DNA of 64,000 bases from Vitrella brassicaformis (lineage: Eukaryota; Sar; Vitrellaceae): NCBI GenBank assembly GCA_001179505.1, contig CDMY01000406.1, positions 1 to 64,000 on the forward strand, written 5' to 3'. The notes below the pieces were generated by a model, which was given only the letters and a program-made list of their open reading frames with translations, searched no databases and was not told where the DNA came from. A program made the position numbers and the translations under genes. Positions 22,075 to 32,731 of this stretch are shown here, one piece after another; positions within the stretch are counted from its first letter, which is position 1, and each line of letters begins with the position of its first letter.

Positions 22075-23621
22075 ATGCCCCACAGCGGCGTCAAATCGCA
22101 GGATCTCGGCATCTCCATCCCTTTGGTCCTCTTCCTCTGCCCCATCCTGCTGCTCTTTTCCCTCCCGCCCTCCTGCCTCACTGAGGCATTCACGTCCCTG
22201 CCGGTGGTGTCGGTCAACACGAGCCTCTACTACCCCGCCGGCAACCGCTTGGCGTGTCTGGTCGACCGCAGCATCATGTTTGCCATGAATCGTGCGCTGA
22301 CGGAGCTCAAGGCGGCCGAGGGCAATCAGAATCTCATGGCCAGGTGGGCGGCGCCCGTCGAGGAGGGCGGGGCGGGAGAGACCAACTACCGGTGGGCGAA
22401 GATAAGATGGGCTTTGCTTTGTCTTCTCCTTTGTGTTCACTGCCATCTCTCCTCTGATTGCCCTCTGTGTGATTGTTTGTGTCAGGTTGGCAATCGATTG
22501 TGGTTTGGACACCGCCCAGTTCCCATGGCCGCCGGTGGTCAACGGCAGCAGGCTGCAAAAAGCGCTCGAGCGCAAGGTGATACGCATGCACTCACAGAAG
22601 GACACAAAGACAGAGAAACAAGACGCTGCCTCTCGTTGTTCTGTTGCCCTTTGTTGTCAGTCGTTGAACTTGGCTTCCTTTGTGTTGCCGCAAGAGGAGG
22701 CGGAGCCCCCGGTAATTCGGACGGCCATCGACATCGCCCGGGCCGAGGCAGCGACCATTGGCCGGCACTACATCGGCGAGCCGCTGGGAATCGAAGTCAT
22801 CAAGTACAGCTCGGCGGCAGAGACACTCGCGGTGAGTGAGTGGGGGAGTGAGACACGGCAACTGTCGGTGTCTCACTGATGGCTGTCAGGAGTTGAACAG
22901 CGGCAATGTCGACCTGACATTGCCGTGGTTTGCCAAGGGCGGGCTGATCGGCGAGAGGACGTCCCCAAAGGGCATGATGGGGCGCACTGTGGCCTTCGAC
23001 GTGGGCTGCGACGCCGCCATCAACCAGTACATTGTGTCCGTGTCAAGACTCAAGAGTGAGGGACGCTTGCGCGTGTGTCGGTGCAATGATTCTCTCATAT
23101 GTGTGTGTGTGTGTGTGTGTGTGTCTTGTGTCTGTGCAGCCTGGAAAACGTTTGACGACCTGCAGCAGGCAGGCGCAGAGCTCAAGATGGTCACCGCTTA
23201 CTCAGGTGAGTGCATCACGTCTTAGTGGACAAGAATGTGCGTGTGTGTGTGTGTGTATTCCTCTCTCATGGCTGCAGGTCGGTACAGCATCTTGAGTGCC
23301 ATATTCCCGTTGGCCGAGATCGTTTTCGACCCCCATGTCAACGAAAAGAGCGAATTTGTGGCCTTTCTGGCGGGCAATATCACAGGTCAGAGGCTATACA
23401 GTCTGTCCACACGAACATGCACACGGTCCCATCCAGTCACCACGCCCCTCCCCTCTCTGTCTGTCTGTGTGTGTGCAGGTATTCTCGGTGACAAGTCGCG
23501 CATCCGCTCGACGACGGGCATCCCCTCGGGCTTCCTGGACCTGCTGTTCGAGGAGGTCAACACGGGCATACTCGTGCCCATCACGGCCTTCTACCCCGCA
23601 CCCGGACACCTCTGCCCATGA
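22075..23621 (+). CDS. Type-2 periplasmic-binding-protein-like secreted/membrane-anchored protein, intact copy
   Basis: Seven to eight exons with consistent splice phases. It starts MPHSGVKSQDLG, then the hydrophobic segment ISIPLVLFLCPILLLFSL (signal peptide or anchor). The first lobe includes TAIDIARAEAATIGRHYIGE, PLGIEVIKYSSAAETLA and ELNSGNVDLTLPWFAKGG. This is the pattern of family-3 solute-binding proteins (helix, LG..V..., L..G.VD......). The second lobe has WKTFDDLQQAGAELKMVTAY, RYSILSAIFPLAEIVFDPHV, NEKSEFVAFLAGNITG and DKSRIRSTTGIPSGFLDLLF. The stop is at 23619-23621. It is divergent from the CBM fusion gene at 21864 (-), with 210 bp between starts. Such domains in eukaryotes occur in receptors or after transfer from bacteria. 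The ligand is unknown. Confidence 0.65.
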
Positions 23622-23695
23622 CAATGGTCGTCGGTCACCACGGACACAGCCGAGGGGCCACCACACGGCAGCCGACGGAGCACTCACTGACTGAC

Positions 23696-26082
23696 TCATT
23701 GGGGTGCGAGCATGGCGAATTCGGCCATGAGGGGGAGGTGGTCGGATGGGAAGAGGGCAGAGGGGAGGGCCGTGTGCTGGCTGCACACAATAACACACAC
23801 ACACACACACGCACACAGACAGACAGACAGTGGATAGATGGACCAGCTCTATTTGTCGGACATTGTGTGTGCATCCGTGTGTGTGTATCTGTGTGCGGCG
23901 TGGGGTGCTCACCTGAGTGCGTCCTCCTGTGGCAATTTGATGGCCTCGACGGCCACGAGGTCGGGCCCCTCGAAGAACAGATAGTCGAGACACCCTGAAT
24001 GAAGACCATGCACATTTGTTACACACGTGTCAAGCTTGACACCCTCCGGTGGGGCCACCGGTGCATATCGCTTACCTTTGAATGCCACCGTGTAATTGGT
24101 GAACTGAGGCTCTTGGCCGAACACCTCTCTGTAAGCACTCCGATAGGGCTGCACTTGCAACGAAGGCACCGCCTGCATCGGGATCTTGTGCCGACGGGTC
24201 ACCTGGTTGACCAACACAACACATACAGCAGAGAAAGGCTCCGTCTGCTGCTGCTGCTGCATGAACCAGCCGAGTGACTCAAGTGGCTTACTCACCGGAT
24301 GGTCGGGATGGTCCGCCCCCACCGTCCCCTGTGTCAGCAGCTGGTACACACCACTGTACAGCCGACCAACATCCTCCGCACTCTCGCTCTCCACAGCAAC
24401 ACCATCACCATCACCATCAGTCCGCCCTTTGTCTCCCTGCTGCTCGGTCGGCTCACTGCTGCCGGCGATTTCAGCTGGCGGGTCGGCGGCAGACCGTGTG
24501 GTGCGCATGGAGAAGCCCTGCACGTGGAAGGGCGAAGGGGGCGTGGGGCTGCCCGGCCGGGCCACAGCCACAGACGGAGGGCTCGATGAGGGGGGATGGG
24601 TCTCGGGGACCTGTTAGTGGACAAAACGTAGATAGCTTCACACGGCATGTGTGTGTGCGTGTGTGCGGGAGGAGCTTACGGGAGGGTGTCTGAGCGACTG
24701 GTTGAGCGTGCGTGATCCGCTCTTGGCGGGCGCCTGATACCGGGCGGCGAGAGAGGGCAGCTCGGGGTCATACCGATCGGCGTGAACCTGATTGACGCAC
24801 ACACACACACACAGCAATGGGGCAGGGTGCCGCTGAATGCCTGTCTGTCGGTCGGTCTGTGTGTGTGTGTGTCGATTTGCCTTGTATGGGACCGAGTTGA
24901 AGTCGCCCGCCAGGATGCAACCGCCCTGCGGCTGCTTCTCGGGACTGCTCTTGGCGAACTCCTCGCAATACGCCGACACCTCCTGGTGGCTCGCACACAC
25001 ACGTTTGTCTGCCGGTGTGTCTGTCTGCCGGTGGTGTGAATTCGACCCATCTCCTACCTTTGCCAGGATGTAGGCCTGTAGGAGCTTGATGTCGGGGAAG
25101 AGAGGGTCCCAGAAGAGATGGGTCGACACCACGTGCACCACTGGACCGCTCTGAGTGATTTGATTCGACGCCCACAGAGAAAAAGACAGGGGCAGCATTC
25201 ACTCACTTCCAGCCATATATCCGTTTGTGTGCGTGTATGTGTCTCACGGGCATGAGTGAGAAGGATGCGATGACGGCCATGTTGAGCTTCTCCTTCAGCT
25301 CACGCCACAGAGCCCACTGCACCTGGCAACACACAATGGAGTCACAACCACATGGAGGAATTGATGGATGGATGGATGGATGTGCTTGCCTTACATCTGT
25401 GCCGGTCATGTGCATGTGTTGGCTGAACCACTTGTCCAGCAGCGAATTGAACCGAAACGTCTGTGTCGACAACAGCCGGAATACCTCGGGCCTGCACAAC
25501 CGCCCCAACACACACACACACACACACACGCACACACACACACGCACACACACACACACACACATGATGACACCGACGGACACACACAGAAAGAAGGAAC
25601 GTACCTGTAGAAGATTGCGCACCCGTCCCCGCTCGGCAGCGTCGAGTTGAACATGTGCACCGCCTTACGGTATCCCCCCGCACCCAGAGAGGTCGACAGC
25701 TGGTCCAGTGACACCTGCTCAGCCTTCCAGACAGCCGACACACACATCACACACGCGCACACCTCTGCGTGTCTGTCTGCCTGTGTGTGACGGACCTCCT
25801 GCAGGCAGAGTATGTCGGGGTCATGGTGCAGCAGCTCCTTCTCTATCCTGGACATCCGCACCGGAAACTTGAGGACACTCGGGGCGCAATAAAAGTACTT
25901 GGACGACCGCAGAGCGTCCAGCTGCACCGACCGATGAGAGAGTGAGAAATGACAGGCACATCACATGCCGACCCTCGCTGCGCTGTGTGTGTGCCATGTC
26001 ATTGCGGGTGGCTGACCCGCCTCACCCTGTGCATGATGTTGTAGGTGAGGACCCTGAACGTGCGGACCGTCCCAGCAGACAT
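23696..26082 (-). CDS. CCR4/Angel/nocturnin-type endonuclease/exonuclease/phosphatase (EEP) protein
   Basis: Minus-strand gene of about nine exons. The first exon reads MSAGTVRTFRVLTYNIMHR. The EEP catalytic motifs appear in order: the YNIMHR Asn, DPDILCLQEV (metal-binding Glu), STHLFWDP, GGCILAGDFNSVPYK (Asp/Asn), CLDYLFFEGPDL, and PSDHLPLMAEF (Asp-His). These support an active Mg-dependent nuclease of the CCR4-like deadenylase family. No N-terminal LRR is present, which argues against CCR4 itself. A low-complexity insertion (about 24330-24620, Glu/Asp/Gln-rich) lies between the AGDFNSVP and DYLFF parts. The likely role is mRNA 3' poly(A) shortening or a related phosphodiesterase activity. 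The exact subfamily is undecided. Long (CA)n runs at 25506-25562 lie in an intron. Confidence 0.85.
25506..25564 (+). repeat. (CA)n microsatellite in intron
   Basis: About 58 bp of CA repeats interrupted by CG. It is TG on the sense strand of the minus-strand exonuclease gene, close to an acceptor site. Confidence 0.9.
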
Positions 26083-26307
26083 CAGACAGACAAGCACATC
26101 CTCACCGCCCTCCCTCGCCCCGCTCCATCCGGTCGCTATGCAGCGATGAATCAATCAATCGACTAGGCGCGCTGAATGCATTGCAGCCCTGTCACAAACA
26201 CCCCCGAGGGTCAGGCGTATCTGAGCGTTTCGTGTGACTGTCTTCTCTGCTCACTCACCTCGGCGTCGTTTTTGATTGACTCGGAAGCCAAACCGACAGA
26301 CAGACAG

Positions 26308-26396
26308 CTGACTGATTCTTGCAAGATCTACGGATGCCAAACTATATAGATCACGAGAGGGCCGCAGCGCCTTAGTTGCATCTCCCGAGCTCGCAG
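26308..26396 (+). repeat. Upstream repeat element, copy 1
   Basis: The core CAAGATCTACGGATGCC plus GATCA.GAGAGGGCC and a terminal AGCTCGCAG is shared with 28181-28270 in the same orientation. It lies about 140 bp upstream of the OMP decarboxylase ATG and contains ACTATATAGA. Confidence 0.6.
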
Positions 26397-26535
26397 CAAG
26401 CTCGCAGACGGGAAGAGGGAGCTCCGAATTACGTCTCATCTGCAGCCACAGCAGGTCAGCAAGAGTGGATGCTGCATAGATCTGCACATCGATCAATTGC
26501 AAGTGGCTGCAGCTGGTGATCGGGCCCGTCCGGTG

Positions 26536-27572
26536 ATGTCTGACTCGACGGCCTTCTTCCCCCGTCTGTGCGCCCGCATCCGTGCCGTCGACTCCATCCT
26601 CTGCATCGGCCTCGACCCGCATACTTCCCTGCTCAACAAGACCACCTCTGCCGACTCTTCCTCCCTCCCCACCGCAGCCGACGTCGAGGCCTTCTGTGAC
26701 GGCCTTATCGACGCCACCCTTGCCGTGGCCTGCTGCTACAAGCCCAACGTTGCTTTCTTCGAGGCTCTGGGCGGCCCCGGGCTGGAGCTGCTGGCCAAGC
26801 TGATCGCCAAGATACCAAAGGACATCCCTGTGTTGCTCGACTGCAAGCGGGGCGACATCGGCTCGACCGCTGCTGCCTATGCGACGGCCTCTTACCATCA
26901 CCTGAAGGCCGATGCCGTCACCCTCAGCCCGTACATGGGCACCGACTCTATCGTGCCGTTTATAGAGGACGGCAGCAAGGCCGCCTTCGTCGTGTGCAAG
27001 AGCTCCAACCCTGGCTCCAACGACCTGCAGGCACTGGCGATGAGTGACGGCAGGCCGCTCTACCTGCACGTGGCGAGGCTGTGTGAGCGGCTGGGTCGGA
27101 CCCACGACAACAACGTGGGCCTGGTGGTGGGGGCGACTGACTGTGAAGCGTTGCGGAGGGTGCGGTCGGAGTGCCCTGATGTGTGGATACTGGCGCCGGG
27201 GATTGGCGCACAAGGAGGCGACCTCAAGGAGGCCCTCACAGCCGGTACCTAAGGACAGCACCTACCAATGCTTTCCTTCGTGTGTGTGCCATTGATACCG
27301 AGCCACCACTGTGTTTTGATGGGTGTGTACTGTATGTGTGTTGTGTGTGTCAGGACTTCGTCCGGACGGTCTGGGGATGATCATGCCCGTGTCACGAGCC
27401 ATCTCACGAGCTGAGGTGGGGACCAATCTCCCAACACGTGGCTGGCGCATCTGTGTGCATGGTATGTGCATGTGTATGTGTGTGTCAGGACATGCGCGGG
27501 GCAGCTGAAGAGTTGCGGCAGCAGATGAATGCAGTCAGAAGGGAAGTGGTCCATGGTGGAAGAATGGGCTGA
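26536..27572 (+). CDS. Orotidine 5'-phosphate decarboxylase
   Basis: Catalyses OMP to UMP, the last step of de novo pyrimidine synthesis. The first exon (26536-27246) begins MSDSTAFFPRLCARI and contains SILCIGLDPHTSLL, the catalytic motif VLLDCKRGDIGSTAAAYA, and LSPYMGTDSIVPFI. This is the signature of the bacterial-type family 2 enzyme also used by apicomplexans. The second exon (after TGTGTGTCAG) gives AGLRPDGLGMIMPVSRAISR, the phosphate-binding end of the barrel. The third ends VVHGGRMG at 27572. Splice joins keep the frame. The enzyme is a single domain, not fused to orotate phosphoribosyltransferase as in animals and plants. It starts 453 bp from the divergent exonuclease gene. Confidence 0.93.
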
Positions 27573-28622
27573 TTGATGATGTTAGCTGAGCTGAGCTGAG
27601 CTGCGTCTCCTTTCGGTGTGCTGAGATCGCTCTAGCAAGACAGATTGATCGATGGTCTCGTGCAGGCCAGGGAGGGGTGTGGGTTTGTGTGTTGCTGTGT
27701 TACCTACCTTTCCGCCTGGACAAGCGAGTCCACGTTGTCAGTCAGTGACGCAGGAACGAGTAATCGATTGCTTGATCGACATATGCAGGCAGAGTTGGTG
27801 CGCTGGCTGTGTGAGACTCGATGTTCACCACACACACAGAGTGTCCATTCTCACTCTCTGTGTGCAGTGACCCTCGAGCATCTCACAGACACACATGACA
27901 CGGCTGACTGTGTGTTGACGATGTGTCCAAGGCAATGGCAATGCGCTCACCTCACACTCACAACTGAGCCCATCACTGCAGCGGCCCCATTGCAGTGATT
28001 TCACCTCCCGTCCGATCGCGAGCTGAAATCTGCAGCAGATCTGACGCCTTCCCTCTCTCTCTCTCTCTCTCCCTCCCTCCCTGTCCCCTCCCAAGTCATC
28101 TCCGTCGACGGGCAAAGCGCTCGTTGACCAACGACTCCTACGGACAGCCGATGCCGTTGGAGGCGATGGTCTTCGCCTGGCTGACCGGATTCTCACAAGA
28201 TCTACGGATGCCGACTTACACAGATCAGAGAGGGCCTCAGAAACAACTCATTGCATTCTGAAGCTCGCAGGGAGGCGTAGGGCAGGCGGCTCGTCAAAGC
28301 GACAGCCCACCGGACACGGAGGGGTCTCATTGCATTCCTTGCGCAACGCGAACAGAGACCAACGACTGAAAGATCACCGTTCCAGGCCTTTCATTCACCA
28401 GAGAGCAGTTGTCAGGGTCCTTCGACGAGTGTGCGTCGCACTGACATGACCGACGGGCTCATTCTTGTGGTACTGAACGCAAAGAGCCCACTTCTCTGCT
28501 TGTCAGGCACTGGTGGATGGATGGATAACTGTGTGCTTGTGTGTCTGTGCGTGTCTTTGTGTGTTTGTGTGTTTGCTTGTGTGACACCGCCAGGTGACAA
28601 TCGTGTTTTTGGCGAAGGGTGC
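27573..28622. other. Intergenic, no supported gene
   Basis: Contains a TGAGCTGAGCTGAGCTG run (27586-27602), a CT-rich tract (28050-28080) and the repeat element at 28181-28270. Small open frames lack domain features. Exons of the gene at 28623 could extend into 28446-28510, but the phases I tried do not join. Confidence 0.4.
28181..28270 (+). repeat. Upstream repeat element, copy 2
   Basis: About 70 percent identical by eye to 26308-26396, with the invariant core AAGATCTACGGATGCC and the ending AGCTCGCAG. It lies about 350 bp upstream of the next plus-strand gene. Confidence 0.6.
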
Positions 28623-29326
28623 ATGGGTACTCCTGGAGACGGCCCTTATGAGTACCCGGGACAGCCACTGGCACGGCTCCCATCAGACATGAGCAGCAAT
28701 GCACCGCTGGGGCTCTATGACGGTACGGATGGTACCTCACTCAGACACTCACTCCACACACTAACATTCGTCGCGTCTGTCCGGGTGCAGAGCTGACGAA
28801 CGACCCATTCTTCCGAAAACAGGATGAATCACAGGGTGAGCAAAGCATTCGAAGGAGCCGAAGCAGTGTGTCACTCCCGCATGTGGTGGTTGCTTGCGGC
28901 TGTGAATGTCAGGTATGGACTACGGCGTCCCGCGGCTGCCGTCGCTGAGCATGACGCCCACACCTCGAGGCAGCGAAAACGGCGACAGTGACATGGGCAT
29001 CGGCATCGGCAGCCAGGCAGGCGTGGGCGGCCAGCAGCAGCCCATGCAGATGGGCATGATGGCTGGTGGTGGTGGTGCAAACGGAGGGGCGGGGACGCAG
29101 ATGATGATGCAGAGCGACGCCATGACACAGCAGGCGGCCATGCAGGGGTGAGCAGAGATCAGATCAGATGGACGCTCACTCGAAGTCGGTTGGCCTCACT
29201 CTCTCTCTTTCTCCATGCTGCGTCTGTTTTGCTGGCAGTCTGCTGCAGTCGTCCTCCATGCCGCCCTCTCTGCTGCCCTACCACCACCAGCCGCCCATGT
29301 ACCCATCACCATACGAGCAGCACCGT

Positions 29327-29358
<32 letters not shown>

Positions 29359-32128
29359 GCCACTGTTCCACCCGCCCCCGCGGCCGTTGCCGCCACAGAC
29401 GAGCGCATCTTTCCCCCTCCCCAATCCACGGCCAAGCGCCACGAGGTCAGTGCAGGCAGGCATCTTGCTCCCTTGGTCAATGGACCGATCGACGTGTATG
29501 TGTCCGTGGCCATCAGGCCTCCGCTGCCCCCTTCGCGTGTGGCTGAGAGTCCTGTAGAGGATCGGAAGATGAGCCCACACCGCTTCACGCCCCTCTCGCC
29601 GGCCGTGTCGTCATCTTCACGCTCACAAGGTGAGTGTATGGGCTCTCTAGGTGTGTATATGGCCTTGTGTGTCTGCAGATGGCGAGGGCGGTCCGGGTGC
29701 CGGCGGCCGCAGCAGAGCCCACCATGACCAGCCGCAAGAGCTGAGAAGAAAACAGGTGAGTGAGTGGACTCAACACATACACACATACACAAACACGTTT
29801 ATCTGATTGATGATGTGTGTGCAGTCGCCCGAGCGTGCGGTGTCGCCTTTGATGGAGCACTGGAGCACCATGGCGAGCGGCGGCCAGGCGGCCAAGGGCG
29901 GGGCGTCCAAGGACAACTTCACCGCCATGATCGGCGACATGAAGACAGACGTCCAATACGGCGTGCGGCAAGGTCACATGAGATGAGATGGGACGAGAGA
30001 GACCGGCGGCAGAGAGCAATGCTGGTGCGTGTGTGTCTGTGTGTGTGTGGAGCAGGTATCATGTCTCAGGCGGCTGTCCCCAGCTCGTCTGTGAGTGGGA
30101 TGGGCAGCAGCGACGACGACCCAGACGGCGAGGGGGGCATCAACAGCGTGGTATCAACACACACAACGCACACAAACCTACCTACGGCGCAGGCGCCCAT
30201 ATCGCATGTGCGCTTCCCTTCCCGCTCGTCAGGCGAACAAGATGCGCCACCTGTCGCTGTGCTCTGATTTCCTGACCGCTGCTGAGGCCGCCTTGGCGGC
30301 GGCACCGACAAGGGAGGAGGTGCGCGTCAAGGAGGTCCCTGACATTGAGCTGCCAAACGTGGAGGTGATCAACAGAAGAAACACCATCACGGCAGAGCGG
30401 CGAATGACCCCAATGTGTGTGTGTGCGGATGGATGTCAGGTGCATGTGGACACCGATCTCGATTCCGGGTCGGTGTTGCTGGTGCGGCCCGACGGCCAGA
30501 CGTGCAATGAGGTCAGTGTGGCTCCCGGCTCGTTCGATCCGCTCTCGTCACATGTGTCTGTCTGTGTGTGTGGATGCCTCAGGTGGTACTGCAGGTGCGT
30601 CCGCCCGACCCTCTGACGATCGACAAGTTCGTCTTCAGCGTCGTCATCGAGAGAAATGCTGGCGGGGAGAAGTCGCCCGCTGCGAGGAGGTGAGGTACAC
30701 CACAACACCCACCACACCACACACATGTGCCAGGGCCACACACTCGTTGATGCTCTGTGTGTGTGGGTGTGTGGTGTGCAGACACTCTGTGAGCCGGTCG
30801 CCCGAGCACACCGACTCCTCACCACATGCAGTAAGACCACCACACACGTACAGCTATGCTGAGAGACCTTTCTGGGTATGTGGATGTGTGTGTGTGACCA
30901 ATTTTGCAGTCGGGTCCTGACATTCCGATGCAAGATGCTGCCATCGTCAAGAGGGAGAAGGAGGACGGCCTGCTCTCACCCAAGGTCAGTCGGCATTGCC
31001 AGAAACACACACACACACACGGCAGCTATAGCTTCTCTCTCTGTGTGTGTGTGTGTGTGTGTGTCAGAGTGCCAATATCAGTTTGTTTGGCCGCGAGACG
31101 GTGACGATATCTGTGCGGGCGTCAAGCGGACTCAAGAGCATGACCCCCAAGATACAATCGGTACACCACCACAGCACACGAGATGGCCAGCCATCCAGCC
31201 CTTTCTGTCTGTGGCTGGCCGCATGGTGGCTGCAGGTGTACCTGGCCGATCAGCACAAGCACTGCGAATGCAAGCTGGACATTCAGGTACACACACCTGC
31301 ATGGACTGCGCATTGATACTGGTCGGTCCATTTCTTTCTGTCTGTCTGTCTGTCTTTCTGTCTGTCTGTCTGTCTGTCTGTCTGCAGGACATTGTGCTGT
31401 ACAACCGTGTGGGTTTCTTCAAACCCACTGCCATGAAGCCCAAGCCACTGGTAAGTCAGTCAGTGGGCACGTCATATAGAGGTCAAATGCAACGCACATG
31501 GCTGGGCTGTGCTGTGTGTCGTGCAGCGTCACCAGTGGGCGTGGTATCGGAACGCATCGCTGCAGGACACTTACGAAAACAGAGAGCTGGAGCTCAAGGT
31601 AAGTTGCCGAATGCGCGACAAGAGACAAAGGGGAGGGCGCCCCCCCCCCAAACCAACCTGTGTGTGAGTGTCCATTTGTGTGTGTGTGCAGGAGTGCCGT
31701 GCGGCGCCTGAGGGCCGCAGCACCCGATGGCGCACCGACAAATTCATCGCCGACTTCCTCGTAGTACACAGCCCACCACACAACACAACACGGGCGATGC
31801 CCATCTGCTCTCTCCCTCCCTCTGTGTGTGTGTGTGTGTGTGTGTGTCACTTCCGCAGTGCAATTTGTCAACAGCCCTTCAGGCGTCCTTCGAGCTGCTG
31901 CCGCTGTCAGAGGACTGCCAGCGGGGCGTCATCAAGGCCGTCCGGCTGCACCGGGCCGACGGCACGCCGGGCTTCTGCCGCATCGACGGCATCCTCAACT
32001 TCCGGACCAACACACAGTCGCAGCTGCGGGTGCAGGGCGGCGCGTGTGAGATCGCTCTACGGGGCTTCACGTGTGCGGCCACCCAGATTACGGCATCCGA
32101 CAGGGTGCACCGGAAGAATATGGACTGA
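28623..32128 (+). CDS. Multi-exon protein with Gln-rich N-terminal half and conserved-looking C-terminal domain; unrecognised
   Basis: About 17 exons. The start is provisional. The N-terminal part is Gly/Met/Gln/Pro-rich (GMDYGVPRLPSLSMTP, then QQPMQMGMMAGGG, then a polyQ run at 29326-29361 and HPPPRPLPP). The middle has acidic and Ser-rich segments and ANKMRHLSLCSDFLTAAEAA. The C-terminal 250 residues are more globular: DTDLDSGSVLLVRPDG, TIDKFVFSVVIERN, SANISLFGRETVTISVRA, VYLADQHKHCECKLDIQ, HQWAWYRNASLQDTYENREL, GFCRIDGILNFRTNTQSQLR. This would suit a beta-rich domain. I recognise no family. The polyQ plus Pro-rich N-terminus would fit a nuclear regulator, but that is a guess. It ends with KKNMD-like RKNMD and TGA at 32128. 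Confidence 0.6.
29326..29361 (+). repeat. CAG/CAA repeat encoding polyglutamine
   Basis: Repeated CAACAGCAACAG units in frame give eleven consecutive glutamines. Confidence 0.9.
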
Positions 32129-32731
32129 CTGTGTGATGAGCAGACGGACAGGCAGACAGACAGACAAACAGACGGGCGTGTGTCCGTGGGAGGCACCTGT
32201 GGTGTGGGTGTGTGGTGCGAGTACAGGGCGGTCGTGGGGTGGGTGGGCAGGGCGGTTTTTTGAGCAAACGTGATTGAGACGACTGTATGCTCCAGTGAGT
32301 ATTGTATTCTATTCTATTCTAGGAAGAGTTCTGTCGGCGATGGGATCTTGCATCGCATCATGTGAGAGATATTTACCTCAAGTCCGCATTCGGCTCATAG
32401 AGTGCGGGCTTTGGGTGGTTTTCTGCTGCATGAGGCATGAGCCCACGTCGGTCAGGAATGAATAACCTGATGATGAGCAATGGAATGCACAGAGTCAAAC
32501 AAGTTTGATGATCTGATACCTTGTCGGACACACACCCACCCACACACCCGGTAGGTCCTCATCAGTGGGTCCTCATTTGACACACAAACACGAGCACCCA
32601 GCTGGATGGACAGACGACACATTTCTCATGTCACAGACAGACACCACGACCATCCATCCCACATCCACCCACTCAGACCAAAAAGCCTCTCACACGCGTA
32701 CACACACACACGCATTTCACCCCCACGTCAA
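32129..32731. other. Intergenic between convergent genes
   Basis: A 3'-to-3' region between the polyQ gene and RPA43. It holds GACAGACAG runs and a TTCTATTCTATTCTA repeat (32306-32320). No gene is seen. Confidence 0.6.

Noticed and set aside
25506-25564. Regular CA array considered as CRISPR or telomere-like repeat
   Set aside because: Plain dinucleotide repeat with no spacers, inside an intron.
23696-26082. Non-LTR retrotransposon endonuclease
   Set aside because: EEP motifs are of the CCR4/Angel type, the gene is split by many introns and no reverse transcriptase is nearby.
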